Notes under the pieces: generated by a model
Database searches by the model: none
Seen by the model: only the letters and a program-made list of their open reading frames with translations
What the model was told of the DNA's origin: nothing
Translations under genes and position numbers: made by a program
NCBI GenBank assembly: GCA_003194525.1
Contig: NBIV01000033.1
Coordinates: 1 to 64,000 of the forward strand
Source: Gracilariopsis chorda
Taxonomy: Eukaryota; Rhodophyta; Florideophyceae; Gracilariales; Gracilariaceae
Direction of reading: 5' to 3'
Length of the DNA stretch: 64,000 bases
Shown here: piece by piece, positions 10,405 through 23,593 of the stretch
How the letters are laid out: the number at the start of each line of letters is the position of its first letter
Position numbering within the stretch: position 1 is the stretch's first letter

Positions 10405-11215
10405 CAACCAACCTGTAGTTCAATGCACGAAAGCGGGACTGCACCGAAAGCAGTTCGGGATCTTTCCTCGTTAGAGGTGAGCTCAGTTGGGTACACCCCT
10501 CCCAGGAGTTGCACCCTATATCTTGTGGTAAGACCGAGGCCACCCGTCGTGACTTGCGCAGGGAGGTAGAGGCAAGAATCGGGTATCCGCAGGAGTGGTG
10601 TGTGGGGGTGTTCGTCCTCTAGAGAGGTGAGGTTTCTACGTCAGTGGCATGTGCGAACACGAGCCGTGGGAAACGGGAAAGCCACCCTTTAAAAGGAAAA
10701 ATAAGGGGGAGCTCAGTGACGAGTGTCGTGATGAAGACTAGCGGCAGTGTCGGTAAATAAACCTTATACAAGGCGAACAACAAGACGGTTGGAATAACAA
10801 TCCGAATAATGGGGTTCTTAGGATGGCCAAGGGGGTTAGACTGTCCGTATGCTACGGTGCTTCCCTCTATGGAGGATTAGAGAACACACGAAGGCAGTGA
10901 CGTCTAGAACCAATTCCCTGGGTTGGTTTTCCTTGTTGGGGAATGTTTACTTGTGGGACGGCAACTCTTCGGCGCATTAAGTACAGTAACTATCCCACTG
11001 TAATAACTAAATAAATAAGTAAATAGATAGCAAACTCCTGTCCACTACAGTGGCACATCCGTGTAATACCTGCAGAGTCCATTTCCACGGTGCATCCAGC
11101 CAAGGCATGCCACAGTATTGTACATGAGCCGAACAATCTGAAAACTAATAAATGCGCAAGATCCATCCCCAGAGAGCGTGCACTACATATCTCCCTTCTC
11201 AGACGGGAAGGCCAC
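10405..11215 (+). repeat. Dispersed repeat R, copy B
   Basis: A full-length copy of about 0.8 kb. It begins at a block encoding a VVQC-x-K/R-AG-L/V-H zinc-knuckle-like tail (near 10410-10440), continues through GACTTGCGCAGGGAGG and GACGAGTGTCGTGATGAAG, then the GTATGCTACGGTGCTTC region, to about 11205. It is more diverged than copies A and C. The knuckle-like start suggests the repeat is the end of a retroelement gag-type region plus non-coding or LTR sequence. Confidence 0.65.
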
Positions 11216-12640
11216 CTCGGCGAGGAAGAGTGCCCAGTCGGGATTGCGCGAAAACTGCGCACGACCACATCCGGTTTACCGGGAATTACCTCAATCGGGA
11301 AACCGGTCCATTTTCGATTCATTGGTATGATCTTCAAAAGGGTGAGGCGCCCATTGCAATTGAAAAGCGTCCCGCGAGTCGCGTTGTCATCCTCAGCAAG
11401 AGGGAGTCCTACTGACCAATTTTCATCAACCTGACTTGTCGAGTTCCTCAGATATGGGTACTGTAGTCCACCATCCGGTCGCCCGGTAACAATGGAGCTC
11501 CGCTTGCGCATTTCCTGCCTTTATCAGGTGTCTCTGCCACCTCTAAAGACGCGTTATGCCTCCTCGAGGCCGTTTTAATTCTACACGGGATCCAAGACGA
11601 TCACCGATTCATCGGACCATCGCCAGCGGGGGTGAAACTGTCCAAATTCCGTGAACACGCTAAATGCCTTGCATCGGTCATTTCGATGTTCAGCGTCCTC
11701 TAAGTGTTCTACGTTAGCTCTCCAGAGGGGTTGCGGTTGAATGGAGTGCCAGATCTCCGTGAACGAGCGGCTTTTCCCTCGCTCCACCGAAAGAGTACTA
11801 GGGTCAAGGCGGTCCACAATGCATAGCGCAGATAACTTCTGAACAAGCATAGATAAGACCTATCCGAATCTTCAGCGTAATCCTGAGACTTATATCTCTC
11901 ATTCAAGCCCCTGCAAGTGCAGATTGAACCCCCAAAAGTGGGGAAACGCAAGACCCGCTCGGTAGGACTTGGTCAAAGCCAGTAGAACTGGAGAAGTGCC
12001 TGAACTTTGGCATTAGCAAAGATAAACAAAATCTGTCTTCGTAGAACTACTCAACTAAATCTCGGAAAATCTTGTAAAAAAGCGTATTAAAAACAGGCAT
12101 CGGACGACCGAGGTAGCCGATTTTCGGAAGAAGCCGTTGATACGGTACCGTAGAAGTAACACTCCTGATGTCGGGCAAGTGCGACTGTAGTGAAACGGAA
12201 AGAGCCAAGCTCCCACCGTACTGTATGGATTGTTTTCCCGGCAGCGGGGGTAGGGAAACGGTCAATTCCGGATCGACATCCCTCCCAGATGGTCCGTAGA
12301 GTAGATAGAGAAACGTAATTTTTTGAAAAATGTGGTGCACACGAAAACAACACACCATCGTCGATAAGGAAACCGTGCAAACGGGGTGTCCGGGTGGGAA
12401 AGCAGCTTGCTGGATGAAACATCATCGGCACTTACGTTCCGAAAAGTGATTTCTTCGGCGGCAGCCGACTGCGTCGGTGTAGCCCCAATGTGCGGGACTT
12501 CCCCTAGTGAGGGCGATCCCAATCCTGATTTCTCTTATCAGTCACGTCAGCTTATCCCACTTGGGCTTCACACAGCGTAGCTGGCGTAGTCGTTCCCTCG
12601 CGGCGGTGGTATTGTACCACCTTCCCACGGGGGATGTGTT
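11216..12640. other. Unassigned decayed sequence
   Basis: No recognisable gene was found on either strand. Open frames are short (about 60-115 aa) and overlap each other on both strands, as expected by chance. It lies between repeat copy B and the chromodomain end of the minus-strand Ty3 fossil, so it may include that element's 3' end, but no LTR boundary could be set. Confidence 0.3.
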
Positions 12641-12649
12641 CGATGGGTT

Positions 12650-15600
12650 ACATGGTGTCCTAGCTTGGGTCATATCCGTACCAACGGACGTGGTATCTTA
12701 GAATACCTTCCTGATTCCAGGTATTCCCGACGATTTGGTCAATTACACACTCTTGTTTGTATACTTGACAGCCTTGCGGTGTTATGGTGACCTCGCTTGT
12801 CAGGGGTTGCACGTGCCACGGGGTATTTTCACTTAGGGGTGCGTCAGGATGCAACGGATTAATGCCGTCTTTGCTCGGATGGTGCGGCCCAGAGAGCGGA
12901 ATGATACTCTTCAAGATGATGTCTCTGTGAAACGGTGGCCGCCTTCCGTGGTAATTATGTCGTATCGCTAGTTTGCGGGGATCTTCCGTCCCAGGTTGAC
13001 AGTAGTCCGATCGAAACGCAAGATTGCAAGCATCTTGCTGCTTTGGCGTGGTTGCGGAGGTTATTTCATGGCGGGGATTTCCGCGTCAAGCGGTGATTGG
13101 TGCGGGTCGTGCAATCTCCGTGCGTTCAAGTGGCTCCCACTACATGTGGTTCTGAACTACCTCCTTGCGTTCCGCCTCCCTTGGCATGGGCCTGACACTG
13201 TTCGGTTGTGCCGTGCAATGCTTTGTTGGCGACCGGTATCCGGCGGTTACTTCCAGTGCCCAGATGTGTTGCATCAAACTCCCTGATGGGGCGTGTACAG
13301 CTGATGCCCTGGAAACTTTGTCCGATGAATGCGACTCTAGGTGAGGTGTGATGTCTTCCTCAAAAGATGCTTCATCTGGAACGACCTGTTTGACGCTGGC
13401 GACGACGCCGGTTTTTTCTGAGACGCTCGGTATACTACTGCTATTGCGCGGAGACCTCAGCACTTCGATCTCCGAAGTTCGGACAACATTCCCGTTATGA
13501 ACGGTTCGGCAGTCTGGGGTTGTTTAGCCACGTACCTGAGTTCTAAAAGATGCATTCCTGCTTTCCTCTCTCAAGAGGGTTCCTTCACTTTCCAGAGTTG
13601 CTGGTTTTCCAACGCGTGCGTTGCTCGCTACCAGTGGTGTGGATGGTGCTGAGAAATCCGTTTTGGCGGGAAATTGCGTCGAAGACGGTTCTGCAACTAC
13701 CGCCTGTTGAGAGGTCTGCAAAACGATACCGCTATCTCGATTCAGGGAATTACCCTGGTTCAGGGGTACAGGCTGCGATTTTGGTCCACTCTTCCGTATC
13801 ATACGGTGTAATTGCCGGTGTTGTAGCGTCTTTTTGGAACCCTGAGTGGAGGATGGCGAGGCTTTATCGACATTCCGTGTTCCATGGCCCAAATCCCGTT
13901 GCGACGGTAATAAATTCCCATCGGAGCAATAGGTCCACTCCCCCTACTTAGACAGAGCAAGGAGAGTAGCATTAGGATATGCCGCATGGTGGGTGTAGAT
14001 GGGCGCCAAACGGGCTTTAGTGTTAGGAGTAGCGAAAGGTCCGTTTGGACATGAACGACTCGGCTGAGCCGGGGTTCCGACAGAGTCGGTAGTTCTGATA
14101 GGCCCCAAGTAGGGTGTGGTAGAGCAGTCAGTCTACTTTGTCCGGGGGTTTCTGGCGTTACTGAGTCCATAGAGACGGGTTTCACTGTTTCCAAGACCAC
14201 CTCAGACGAGTGAGGAGGGGCAGGTACAACACGATCGCGAGACATCCGCTCGTGTGCACTGCCCATTTCCACGACGGCAGTGTCGGACTTACCGAAAAAC
14301 ACTTTACATCGTCCTTCCGCCACAGGCAAAAGCTTTTGACACTTCTCCTATTCCGGGTTATAATAATCTTTCCTTATAAATAAGTAGCTATTAGCCGGTA
14401 TGCGGAGAGAATTATTTCATAGACGAGCCTCGAAATCCCGCTTTTCCGCCGCCTGTGCGCGTTCCATAGGCTTTTGCGCTGCGGGAACCAGTTTAATAAT
14501 CCATTGCTTCCATTCCTGGTGGTAGCGACCCAAAGATGAGAAACTGTCCAAGGTGGCTTGAGATTCTAACGCCACAGGTGGGGGTGAACGAGATAGAACC
14601 AATTCGAACGGTGATACTCCGGTAGTCCGCTGAACTTGTGTATTATATGCAAATGTTAAAGCATCTGTATACCAGTCCCAAGTCTTGGGTTGATCAGCAA
14701 CGTAGGAACGGAGAGAGGCCAACAAATTCCGGTTGAACCGTTCGACTTGCCCATTACACTGGGGATGGTAGGTAGTCCTGAACAAGTTCTTCAAGTCCAG
14801 GATGCAACAAACATCCTGGAACAACTCGGACGCGAACTGCCGTCCGCTGTCGGAGAGCACCTCCACAGAAGGACCGTAGACAAACATCCAGTGCGTTACC
14901 AGAGCCTGGGCCTCCGTGAAAGCCATTATCTTCCGAAGCGGTACAGTCCGAACAAGCTTCGAAAAGCGATCGGTGATCACATGTAAGAAATTGTTGCCTC
15001 TCTTTGTAGTGGGGAGAGGTCCAAGAATATCGACTGGGATAAACTCGAGTGGCGCCCTAGCAGGGAATAACTTCAGTATCTTCGCGTTCCTTCCGAGCTC
15101 CACCCGGTTCTTCGACCATTCGCTACAAAACCGCAGAGTTGCGTAGCAATTAACCACCATGGCCGGCCATTAAAAAGCCCTTCGCAGGGTGAAGTAGAGC
15201 TTTCTCCCACCTAGGTGGCCACTGAGCTTCGCATAGTGCGAGATATGTAACAACTGTGACTGCAGGGAATGAGGTATCACAATCTGTGGGTGAACTTCGA
15301 CCAACCAAACGAGGTAGCCTTTATCGTCCACCTCGAAAGGGAGGTCTTCACCACCGTTTAAACGGGCACAAATCCTCATACAGAAGGGAAGGGGTCACCG
15401 AATTGTTATCGGATTAATTCCTCCGGTGAAACCAGTACAAACGTTCCCGGTAAGGGGTTCTCAGGGATCTTGCTGGATGCGTGTAAGTTTTCAAAGTCAG
15501 CATCTTCATCCCAGTCTTCTGGCCATTCCTCGAACTTCCACTCCCGGTCATCCGGTTCTTCGGCCATGAAGCACGGAATGTGGTCATCCTCCATTTGGAG

Positions 15601-16320
15601 TGCCTCCCCATTTGTGGGTAAACACGACAAAACGTTGGCTTGGGTGTTGAGCGCAGTCTTTTTATATATGAATTGAAAGTTATATTCCGCAAGGCGGAGT
15701 CTCCAGCGCATAAGGGGACCCGAGGGATCGGATATGTTCATTAACCACCCCATGAGGAATGATGCGTGAAAATGGTAGGATGAACCCTCATAAGATAAGG
15801 GCATAGGGTGGAAAGCGCCCACACGACGGCGAGACACTCTTTCCACGACACAGAGTAAATCCGCTCGTGGACATTGAGTGATCGTGACCAATAACCAATA
15901 GGCCTTCGGTCCCCCTCTGGGGTGGTTTGGAAAAGATCACAACCAACTTTTTATTCGCTCGGGTCCGTGTACACGTAGTACGGGAGTAGTTTGAGTAAAG
16001 ATAAGATAGGTGCTGACCTGACAGCCTCCTTTAAACAGTTAGACGCTTCTGACTGTTCGGGCGCGAACTGTCTCAATTGTGGGGATTTACTTTGCGTAAC
16101 AATGGGTTTGAAGGTGCTGCGATATCCGAAAAGTTCGAAATAAACCGTCGGTAGACGTTGAACAGCCCCAAGCAGGAGCAGAGTTCCGTTTGAGAGCGGG
16201 GTTTCTTGGCCTCAAAGAGGTACTTGACTCGAGCTTTCTCGATCAGACACCGTCCGCGGCGTATGATATGTCCCAGATACTTGACTGTATCGGTGAAAAA
16301 CTCGAACCAAACTTCGAAAT
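12650..16320 (-). mobile_element. Ty3/gypsy chromodomain retroelement fossil (minus strand), partial
   Basis: Reading from right to left: the end of RT (about 16320-16100, with YLGHIIR and the GLFNVYRRFISNFS stretch), RNase H (about 15990-15640), integrase zinc-binding part (about 15300-15120), integrase core (about 15090-14560, with ITDRFSKLVRTVPL and HPQCNGQVERFNR), the integrase tail, a long linker, and a chromodomain (about 12790-12650, HVRWYGYDPS). Motif wording is close to the element at 1-3725, so both belong to one subfamily. The RT start, gag and both LTRs were not found. It is broken in several places. No counterpart of the long antisense frame is visible beyond its chromodomain. 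Confidence 0.85.
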
Positions 16321-16494
16321 TATCTCCACCATCGTGGGAGCTGCTGCGCGTAATCAGATGCTACGCCTAGAAGGGCTTCCTCGACATGAAAGCGATCCGG
16401 TACGACGAGAAACAACGGAACTTCCAGAAAACGAACAAAAGAAACAAAAAGTAAAAGAGGGAACCAAACACAAAACCGATTCTAGGTTTTGTAA

Positions 16495-17313
16495 GTCAGG
16501 AGACCACTTTGTAGTGCAATGCCCGAGAGCGGGAGTGCACTGAAAGATGTTCGGGACCCTTCTTCATTAGAGGTGAGCCCAGTTGGGTCGAGCCTTTTCA
16601 AGAGTGGCACGACTATGTCGGGTTGTAAGGCAAAGGCCTCCGATCGCGACTTGTGCAGGGAGGTTGAGGCAATAATTGGGTATTCGCAAGAGCTGTGGGT
16701 GTGGGTGGTCGTCCTCTAGAGAGATGAGATTTTCAAATTAGTGGCACGTGCGAACACGAGCTGTGGGTAGCGGGAAAGCAACCCTGTAGATGGAAATGAA
16801 ACGGGGAGCTGGGTCAGGAGTATCGTGACGAAGACTAACGGCAGTGCCGGTAAATAAGCCTTTTACAAAGCGAATACCAAGACGTTTGGAATAAAAATCC
16901 AACTAATGGGGTCCTTTAGATGGCGAAGGGGGTTAGACTTTCCGTATGCTACGGTGCTTCAATGCAAGGAGAAGTATAGAACAAACGAAGGCGGTCAGGG
17001 TCCAGAGCCAATTCCCCAGGTTGGGGTCCCTTCTTCGGGATGGTTTACTGGTGCGACGGCAACTCGCCAGCGCACTAAGTACTAACCATCCCAGAAATGA
17101 GTGTAAAAATAATAAATAGAATTAACTAAACTACTCCACATTGGTGGTTCATGCTAACCACTGTGGCCAACCGCCAATTGACTCTTCCGTATCCCACGTG
17201 TCAAATCCACTATTAGTGGTGTTAGTTCATGCAATGAATACATTACCGAAACATTAGGGAAATCAACCAAGTACCAAGAATCCCTCCCTGAGGGCATTGC
17301 ACTTCAGTCAGGT
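16495..17313 (+). repeat. Dispersed repeat R, copy C
   Basis: A contiguous copy of about 0.8 kb. It begins with a block encoding FCKSGDHFVVQCP, a zinc-knuckle-like pattern, and runs through TTCGGGACCCTTCTTC, CGTGACGAAGACTAACGGCAGTGCCGG and the GTATGCTACGGTGCTTC region to TGAGGGCATTGCACTTCA. This copy shows that the two halves of copy A belong together. It abuts the RT end of the minus-strand Ty3 fossil on the left. Confidence 0.75.
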
Positions 17314-17780
17314 ATAAATTCCAGAGATCACCCCGCAAACCATCGGTGAGTACTGACCTGTCTTAACAGACGTGGGGGTGGACGTGCTTAGCTGTGGTCC
17401 CTTAAGGGCGCTGCTATGCTCTTCCAACGGTAGAAAGAATTGAGTGGCCCAAATGTAAGAGGGGCTTTCCGGACGATGTGCCGTACGCCTCCGTATTCGC
17501 TTTTGCTCCCCAGACCTAAAGGTCTTTACAGCTTTTCCCATGCTGGACAAGCATTGATTCTTATTCCCCTGCGGTAACATCCTTTTCCAAAATAGCTCCC
17601 AGTCTAAACGGTATCAGAAGGCAAACTTAATTATTTGTACACCTGGGGTCCCGTACAATCCATTGTTCACACAACACGTTCCACATGCAGGATATAAATT
17701 TTTTGCGTAGTTTGTTGGACGTAGACCTTTTGGTGAGATGATCTGCCCTGTTATTACCTCAACGGACGAGACCTATATCA
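17314..17780. other. Spacer between repeat copy C and the copia RNase H
   Basis: No recognisable gene. It lies at the 3' side of the copia fossil on its own strand, so the copia 3' LTR may be here, but no matching 5' LTR could be found at the other end (22.25-22.7 kb) by eye. Confidence 0.3.
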
Positions 17781-17788
17781 GATATTTC

Positions 17789-20700
17789 TCATGTGCGGTA
17801 AGCTTCGGGAGTGGCGGCGATGTACACCATAAGGCGCTTCTCCCAAGTGCAGGAAACTTTCGATATAATATCGAAGAGGGATTTCGAGTCAGTAAACAAC
17901 CTAACAGGTAACCTTTCTCTTTTGGTTAGGAAACTAAATTCGGTAGCCATAGTGTAGAATGCGTCAGAGCAATCGGAAAAAGCAATAAGTTCTGCGGCAA
18001 GTACCGATTGGGCAACCCTTCTGGACTGGTAGGACTTGAATATCAATGGGTTTGGAAGGTTATTGCAATCCGAAAGAAACACAAAGTAGACTAAGTGAGA
18101 GGTACAATCCTTATTGATAGCAAAAGAAGCATCCAAAACTCCAATGATGTACAGTGTAGCCAAGTATAATTTTGGAAATGATAGAACCATTGGGTATTCC
18201 TTGCATAGTTTGACAACCTTTTTGATAGACCGTACTAAAGGTTTGCGTTCTTCCTCAAATCTCTCGGTGGTCACTTCCGTAAACTGGGATAACTTGTAGT
18301 TAATGTCCGGTCAGGAATGCGTGAGCCATGCAAGGCGCTTACGCAGCGAAAAAAAATTCTTGTACGTGCCATCGGTCGGCATTGGATGTATTCCCGCTGG
18401 TAAACTGTCAATGTACCGTCTGGTGTCCGAGCAATCCTGAAACCTGTATATAAACGTGGAATCTTTCCTTCCTCGGACAATTAGTACTTCAATGCGGTAG
18501 CACGTGAAGTGTTCTTGAACTTCTTATCACCAGTGTGGATAATATCATCGACGTATGGTCGTGATAAACCTGAGAGGTGTCCATTATCCAAACCATTGTA
18601 AGTCAAATGCTGGTTTGGACCTTCATGGTTTCATCTTCAAATCTTCTCTGTGGTGTTTGTCCAATGCCGCAAACCATAAGTCTCCTGAATCGCATAGACT
18701 ATAAAGTGGTTTGATAAGTTGTAGGCACTAATATTCCATAAGGTTAAACTCGTGGCTTGCTTCTACAATGTAGATTTCGTTACCAATGGGTTTGGATGAT
18801 TGCTAGTATGCCTGCCGGACATCACTAGTCCAAATCTCAAATTCATTGAGGGAAGCAAGTGAAAGTAACATCCGTACAGATGGTGGTTGCAGGGTTTGCG
18901 AACTGTGAACCATGAAGCGTTTGAATTTGGCCCTGTATCCACCTAAAACGTAGCGGGCTCGATATATTTCGGAGCCTTCATCTATGCCTTCGATAGTAAG
19001 GACAAATCTTCCTGAAAGGACGTTAGCACCTTCTGGTATCTCAGAATTCTTGACAACCTTAAAGGTTCCAACAGCCATTAGGTCTCGAACTTCTTTCTCC
19101 CGAGCTGCATTCATGCAGTTGGAATGGGCACTTGGGTCGGTAGGGTCAATGATCTCTGTCAAAAAATTAGCGTCGTCAGGTGACCTGTATAGGTTCAATG
19201 CATCCATAAGGTTAAACATAAAGGAATCAGACTGTTCGTGGTCGGAGACATAGTTAATCCCTATTGCTTAATTTGCGAAAATCTATACAATCTCCAAATG
19301 TCCAGTGACGGTTGTTTCACCTAGACCAGTTTTGCCTAAGGGTTATCGGTAATGAAGAAGTATGGTCCTCTCCACACACCTATACGGTTGGAGATCACTT
19401 TCTCTCTCCAAACTAAAACCTTATCACCAGGCTTGAGTGAAGCGTCGGCGAGCTTCGGAGACTTTGGAACCTTTTGGCGTAGTGCACGCTTAACACGTAA
19501 CTGAGTCATTTGGTGTTCCGCTGCCAAGCGGGCGGTGTTCGCGAGTTTCGCACGTTCGGCATGGCTAGCCTTTGGTAGTTTGGGTTCGTCAAACATCGAA
19601 ACCCATGGGTATTCACCAAAAGTAAGTACAAAGGGCACTATAACCTCTGGTCCAAGAGTGTTTTTCATTGACTAGACGGAGATTGCAAGAACAAAGGAGA
19701 GTTCCGCATTCGGGTTGGATATTCGCAGTTTCCTTAAAGAATTCCATAGAGGCGCGTGGTACCTTTCTTCAATGTCCATACTGTTGTGAGATTCTATACC
19801 AGTGCGGCTTACGTCAATGGATGAAATTTTGGCCATGCCAATGAAGTATCACCGAATGCGGGACCTTGATCAATCCTAATACGGTTCGATAGTCCAGCTG
19901 TAGATGGCAACCCAACATTTAGCAAATTTGTCCCATACGATTTTGGTGGAGACATCGGGTAAGGACTCTGCTGCGCTAAAATGGGTTGCAGCATCCACCA
20001 GATGGAGAACGGGTTTGCCATCGAGGTACATGATATCCATGAAAACTTCTTCGTTGAAGCGAACATTCTCTGAGCCAGAGGTGACCTTAAACCTTGACGG
20101 TGCTGATTGAATCCGCTGACAAGAGTAACATGATTACGAAATCTCTTCAAGCTGCCTCCTGGTTTCATCAGTGGTGTCGTCCGGACGGGCTTTTCTAAGA
20201 AGGTTGAACAGTTTGTTCGCCGAAGGGTGGAAGAATTGGCAATGAAGTCGGGTAAGCTGCTGGATTGTACACAGCTTGAAGATAGATGTGTTCTACTTGG
20301 CGTACAAATGACCATCAAAGCGAATTATAGGAATACTCCAATGGTCTAGGACGTATTCTTCATCATTCTCGCCAGTATTTCGGACAACTGTTTGTTTGAT
20401 CAACGTATTGGTAACAGTGCAGGGTATGAGCGAATACTTGTCGAGTATATTCATACCAAGTAGAGCGGGGATATCTGCTGATATCACATCCAAGTAAAGC
20501 TTGATGGTAGGTACTCCTGGTGCGGTATTCAGGGGTACCATTATTTTCCCGAGAGATTTGTAGGTAGTTTCTGCAAACCTAAACTTCCAGTTGGATGGAA
20601 TTAACTTTAACCTTCGGCCAATTTGGTTGTAAACACGTCTTGCTTCCTTAAGACCAACAACAGAGCTCGAAGCTCCCATTTCAACACAGAAACCTGGACG

Positions 20701-22225
20701 GTGGCACTTCTGGCGTTTGTTCTCCAGCGAAGAGGTGTAGAGCGATAAGCAATTTACTTCGATCTTACCAGAACGGTCGTACCGTTTTGGTTTACGCCAT
20801 GGAATAGCTTTCCTATTGATTAGTGATCTGGGTTTCGGGTACTCAACGCCTAGTGTCTGCTTTAAGCACCCAGTGGAAAATCCTGCTCATCCTTGAAGTG
20901 GACTGTGTTAACAAGAGGCGATGATGTGAATCTGGTTGCGACTAGCGAGAAAGCTTGTGCTTCATCGGCGAAATGGGTAGGATTGGCTTCATCATGAGCT
21001 GTGTCCTCATCCATATCTGAGTCCGATGTTGCTGTTAGCATTTGTAGCGCTTCGAGCTCTTCGTAGTTTGTGTTCACCAATTGGTGTTCCTGTATTGGTT
21101 TGACCTCTCCATCATCATCACGGAGCGAGTTTACAACTTCAGAGAGTACATGTACAGCGAATGTACCTTTTTGGAGAGAAGTCATCCCAATATTTCGGAC
21201 ATCTCTGAATCTGTGATTAGAAGCTGAATGGAATCGGGCGAAATGATCATCTGCCCCACAAATGGTGCAAAGCATGCGTCGATCATCTTTACCAATTGGG
21301 TTCTTCCTCCTGTTCCTCGGTAGGAAACGACCTTTGTGGTTACGGGGCGGTACTCCATACTGCTGGTAGTATGTCTTAGGCTCTGAGGATTCCTTTATCT
21401 CTTCCGATAATTGGATCTGTTCTCAGATTGTGGTAACAAATTGTGTGAAGGTAAACCTAGCGGTCGTCATTTGAATAATAGGTGTAGAAGCCCAGGCCTT
21501 GGTCAGAACTGCCTTGCGAACAAATCTCTTCTTATGCTCGTCAGAACAAAATTTGGGAGGAGTCTGTGGGGTAGAGACGTTGATCCTATCAACCAAAGTG
21601 GTATGTTCAATGTCAGTAGATGCGATGTCTTCGTCCTTCACGAACTTGTCGATGGTGATGCGCTCTAACTCTGCGTGTGCGTCAAGCTGCCTAGCATCAT
21701 TGTCATACTTCTGAAGCATAACCGTGATTTGGTCTTCAAAGCTCATACAATTATGAGTGTTCTCAGAGTAGTAGTCTCTGGCAGGTCCTTCAAAGAGCGA
21801 AACGAAGAACTTCTTTTTTTTCTCAGGAAAGTTTGTATTGAGTAACACAAACTTCGTAATCCCTTAAGGTATGAAGAATCGATTGGTTCTTATCCCCAGT
21901 AAAATTCGAGTGTTTGAAGTAGATTTTCACCAATGCGGCGTTCTTCGATGTGTCCAAAGTTGGGTAGCTTGTGATTCCAATAATGGGAACCCTCGAAGAT
22001 GAAGTTCCGTTAACCAATTGGTTGGTAGTTGGTGCAATGACAAGAGTGTGTGGCTGAGACAAAGGACTATTGTTTGGCTGCGACGATGCCTGATTTGGGT
22101 CGGCGGATGGAATAATAGCAAAGGATGGCAGTTGCACTAAACTAGATTGATTATTACCAGATGAGCCGAGATAGAACGGCTGAACGCTACGCGACTCACG
22201 GAGAGCATTAGACAAACGTGGCACA
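17789..22225 (-). mobile_element. Ty1/copia-type retroelement fossil (minus strand)
   Basis: Reading from right to left: gag-like region (about 22225-21423), a Cys/His zinc-knuckle-like block (near 21270-21215, CTICGADDHFARFH), an aspartic-protease-like segment (about 20679-20300, with ALLGMNIL), integrase (about 20318-19336, with the basic tail KPGDKVLVWREKVISNR), reverse transcriptase (about 19219-18300) and RNase H (18274-17789, with the LFTDSKSLFD motif). Gag-PR-IN-RT-RH is the Ty1/copia order and excludes Ty3. The frames are interrupted many times (more than half a dozen breaks), so it is an old inactive copy. LTRs were not identified. Confidence 0.85.
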
Positions 22226-22680
22226 CTTTCGATGTGATCATGGACATTGGAGGGCCATACGTAAGCGACAATACTTGAGTTGGACCTATCGGCAGACGAT
22301 TAACCGCTTTTCACCTTAGGGGTGAGTGGATAAGCGTCATAGAAGTCTGCCACTTGATGCAGAAGAATTGTGGCGTGTCAAACATTATGGAAACTACTGC
22401 AGGAGAAAACAGTTTCAGGAGCTGGTAGGAGAGCTCTTAAATCCATGTGAACCGATTGGTGACTGTGTAATCCTTCATTGGCACTCGTTTTCAAAAGATA
22501 TGCGGCAATATTCTCTAAAATTTTCGAATTGTCGAGTATAAAAGCGATCAACTAGTTTGGTAAGTCGGCTGTGCATCTGTTCGCAAGCATCATTTGAATT
22601 TAATTCCATGGTCAAAACCAAATTCAGATTATCATGGTTTGTGTCAACACAGAGCGGGTGGACAACCAACTGGTGTAGGT
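22226..22680. other. Spacer upstream of the copia gag
   Basis: This should hold the 5' leader or LTR of the copia fossil. No TG...CA boundary or repeat of the far end could be recognised. No coding signal was seen. Confidence 0.3.
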
Positions 22681-22838
22681 TAGAGAATAAACTGTGCGGA
22701 CTTCAGGGAGCGATCCTTAATTCGCAATAGCACATAAGCAATTGTGTAGACTTTATTGCTGTTCCTCTTGGTTATGTTCTCGTTCCCTCGAAGTTGTAGA
22801 GTAGGAACACTAAAACTAGCAGTAAGTAGTAAACTAAC

Positions 22839-22937
22839 ACCAGCTAGGGGACTGTGCAGCAATTCTTGCGCAGTAGCGAGCGGTGCCAATCTCCTAATTG
22901 CCCAATAGAATACAACCTAATGGACGTAGTGTCAACA
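22839..22937 (+). repeat. LTR-end repeat matching 8158-8255
   Basis: About 98 bases align with 8158-8255. Shared words are ACCAGCTAG, GGACTGTGC, GCAGTAGCGAG and TCTCCTAATTGCCCAATA. The copy ends near TGTCAACA, fitting the CA end of an LTR. Similarity upstream is weak. No matching internal region adjoins it on either side, so it reads as a solo or truncated LTR in the same orientation as the 7.7-8.26 kb LTR. Confidence 0.65.
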
Positions 22938-23590
22938 GTCTCGGTGCTCAAAAGTGTGATTGTTCGCCGTCGCTCGTTGTACGTGGCGATTGTGAATATG
23001 GGGGTATGCCCTTGCCATGATGGCAGAGCGTGCGCCCCAAATTGCCATGCCCAGCCATCATGGCAAAGCCATGCGTCTGCATAAGCATGCACATCATCCG
23101 CTCTCCCCACTGCCAACCTGCAGCGCCCTTCCGACGCCATGCGCCGCGGCTGCAGTCGCTATGGCCGGCCAGCGCGCCCCTCGACCCTGTCCGACGCCGC
23201 CACCATTGTCGCTGTCGCTGCTCCTCGCGCACCACACATGGTCCTGCCTCCTGGCCTTCCCTCTTCGCTCGCCCTCCACCGTGGCGGACGGCACAGTGCG
23301 CCACACGAAACAATCACACGACACTCGCGCCCTCCGGGCGTCCCGTAGCGCTCACCAACCGCTGCACTACAGTGCGGGACGGGAGTCAACCCACCCGTCG
23401 CCGCTGGCCTCCCACACCGGCCGAAACATCCACCAGCTGCACCCCATTAGTGCTCTGCCCGGTACCTGGCACTACTCCGTAGGTCCCTATGAAATTGGTA
23501 GACAGAACGAAACGAAAGGCAATTGGATCTTTATCAAATTTCATGATGCATTATGCAATCCTCAGCAAGGGATTTGTATAACGAAGGTGT
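22938..23590. other. GC-rich spacer with a 13-bp perfect inverted repeat
   Basis: No supported gene. Open frames here overlap on both strands and have a composition driven by GC content. Notable is TTGCCATGATGGC at 23012-23024 with its exact reverse complement at 23054-23066 (29-base loop). The loop holds a further TTGCCATGCC word resembling the arm. Confidence 0.4.
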
Positions 23591-23593
23591 AGC

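Noticed and set aside
10013-10474. 153-aa plus-strand frame in repeat R
   Set aside because: Lies across the end of copy A and the start of copy B; better explained as repeat sequence than as a host gene.
23017-23592. 191-aa plus-strand frame
   Set aside because: Low-complexity Pro/Ser/His composition from GC-rich DNA, with overlapping open frames on both strands and no domain.
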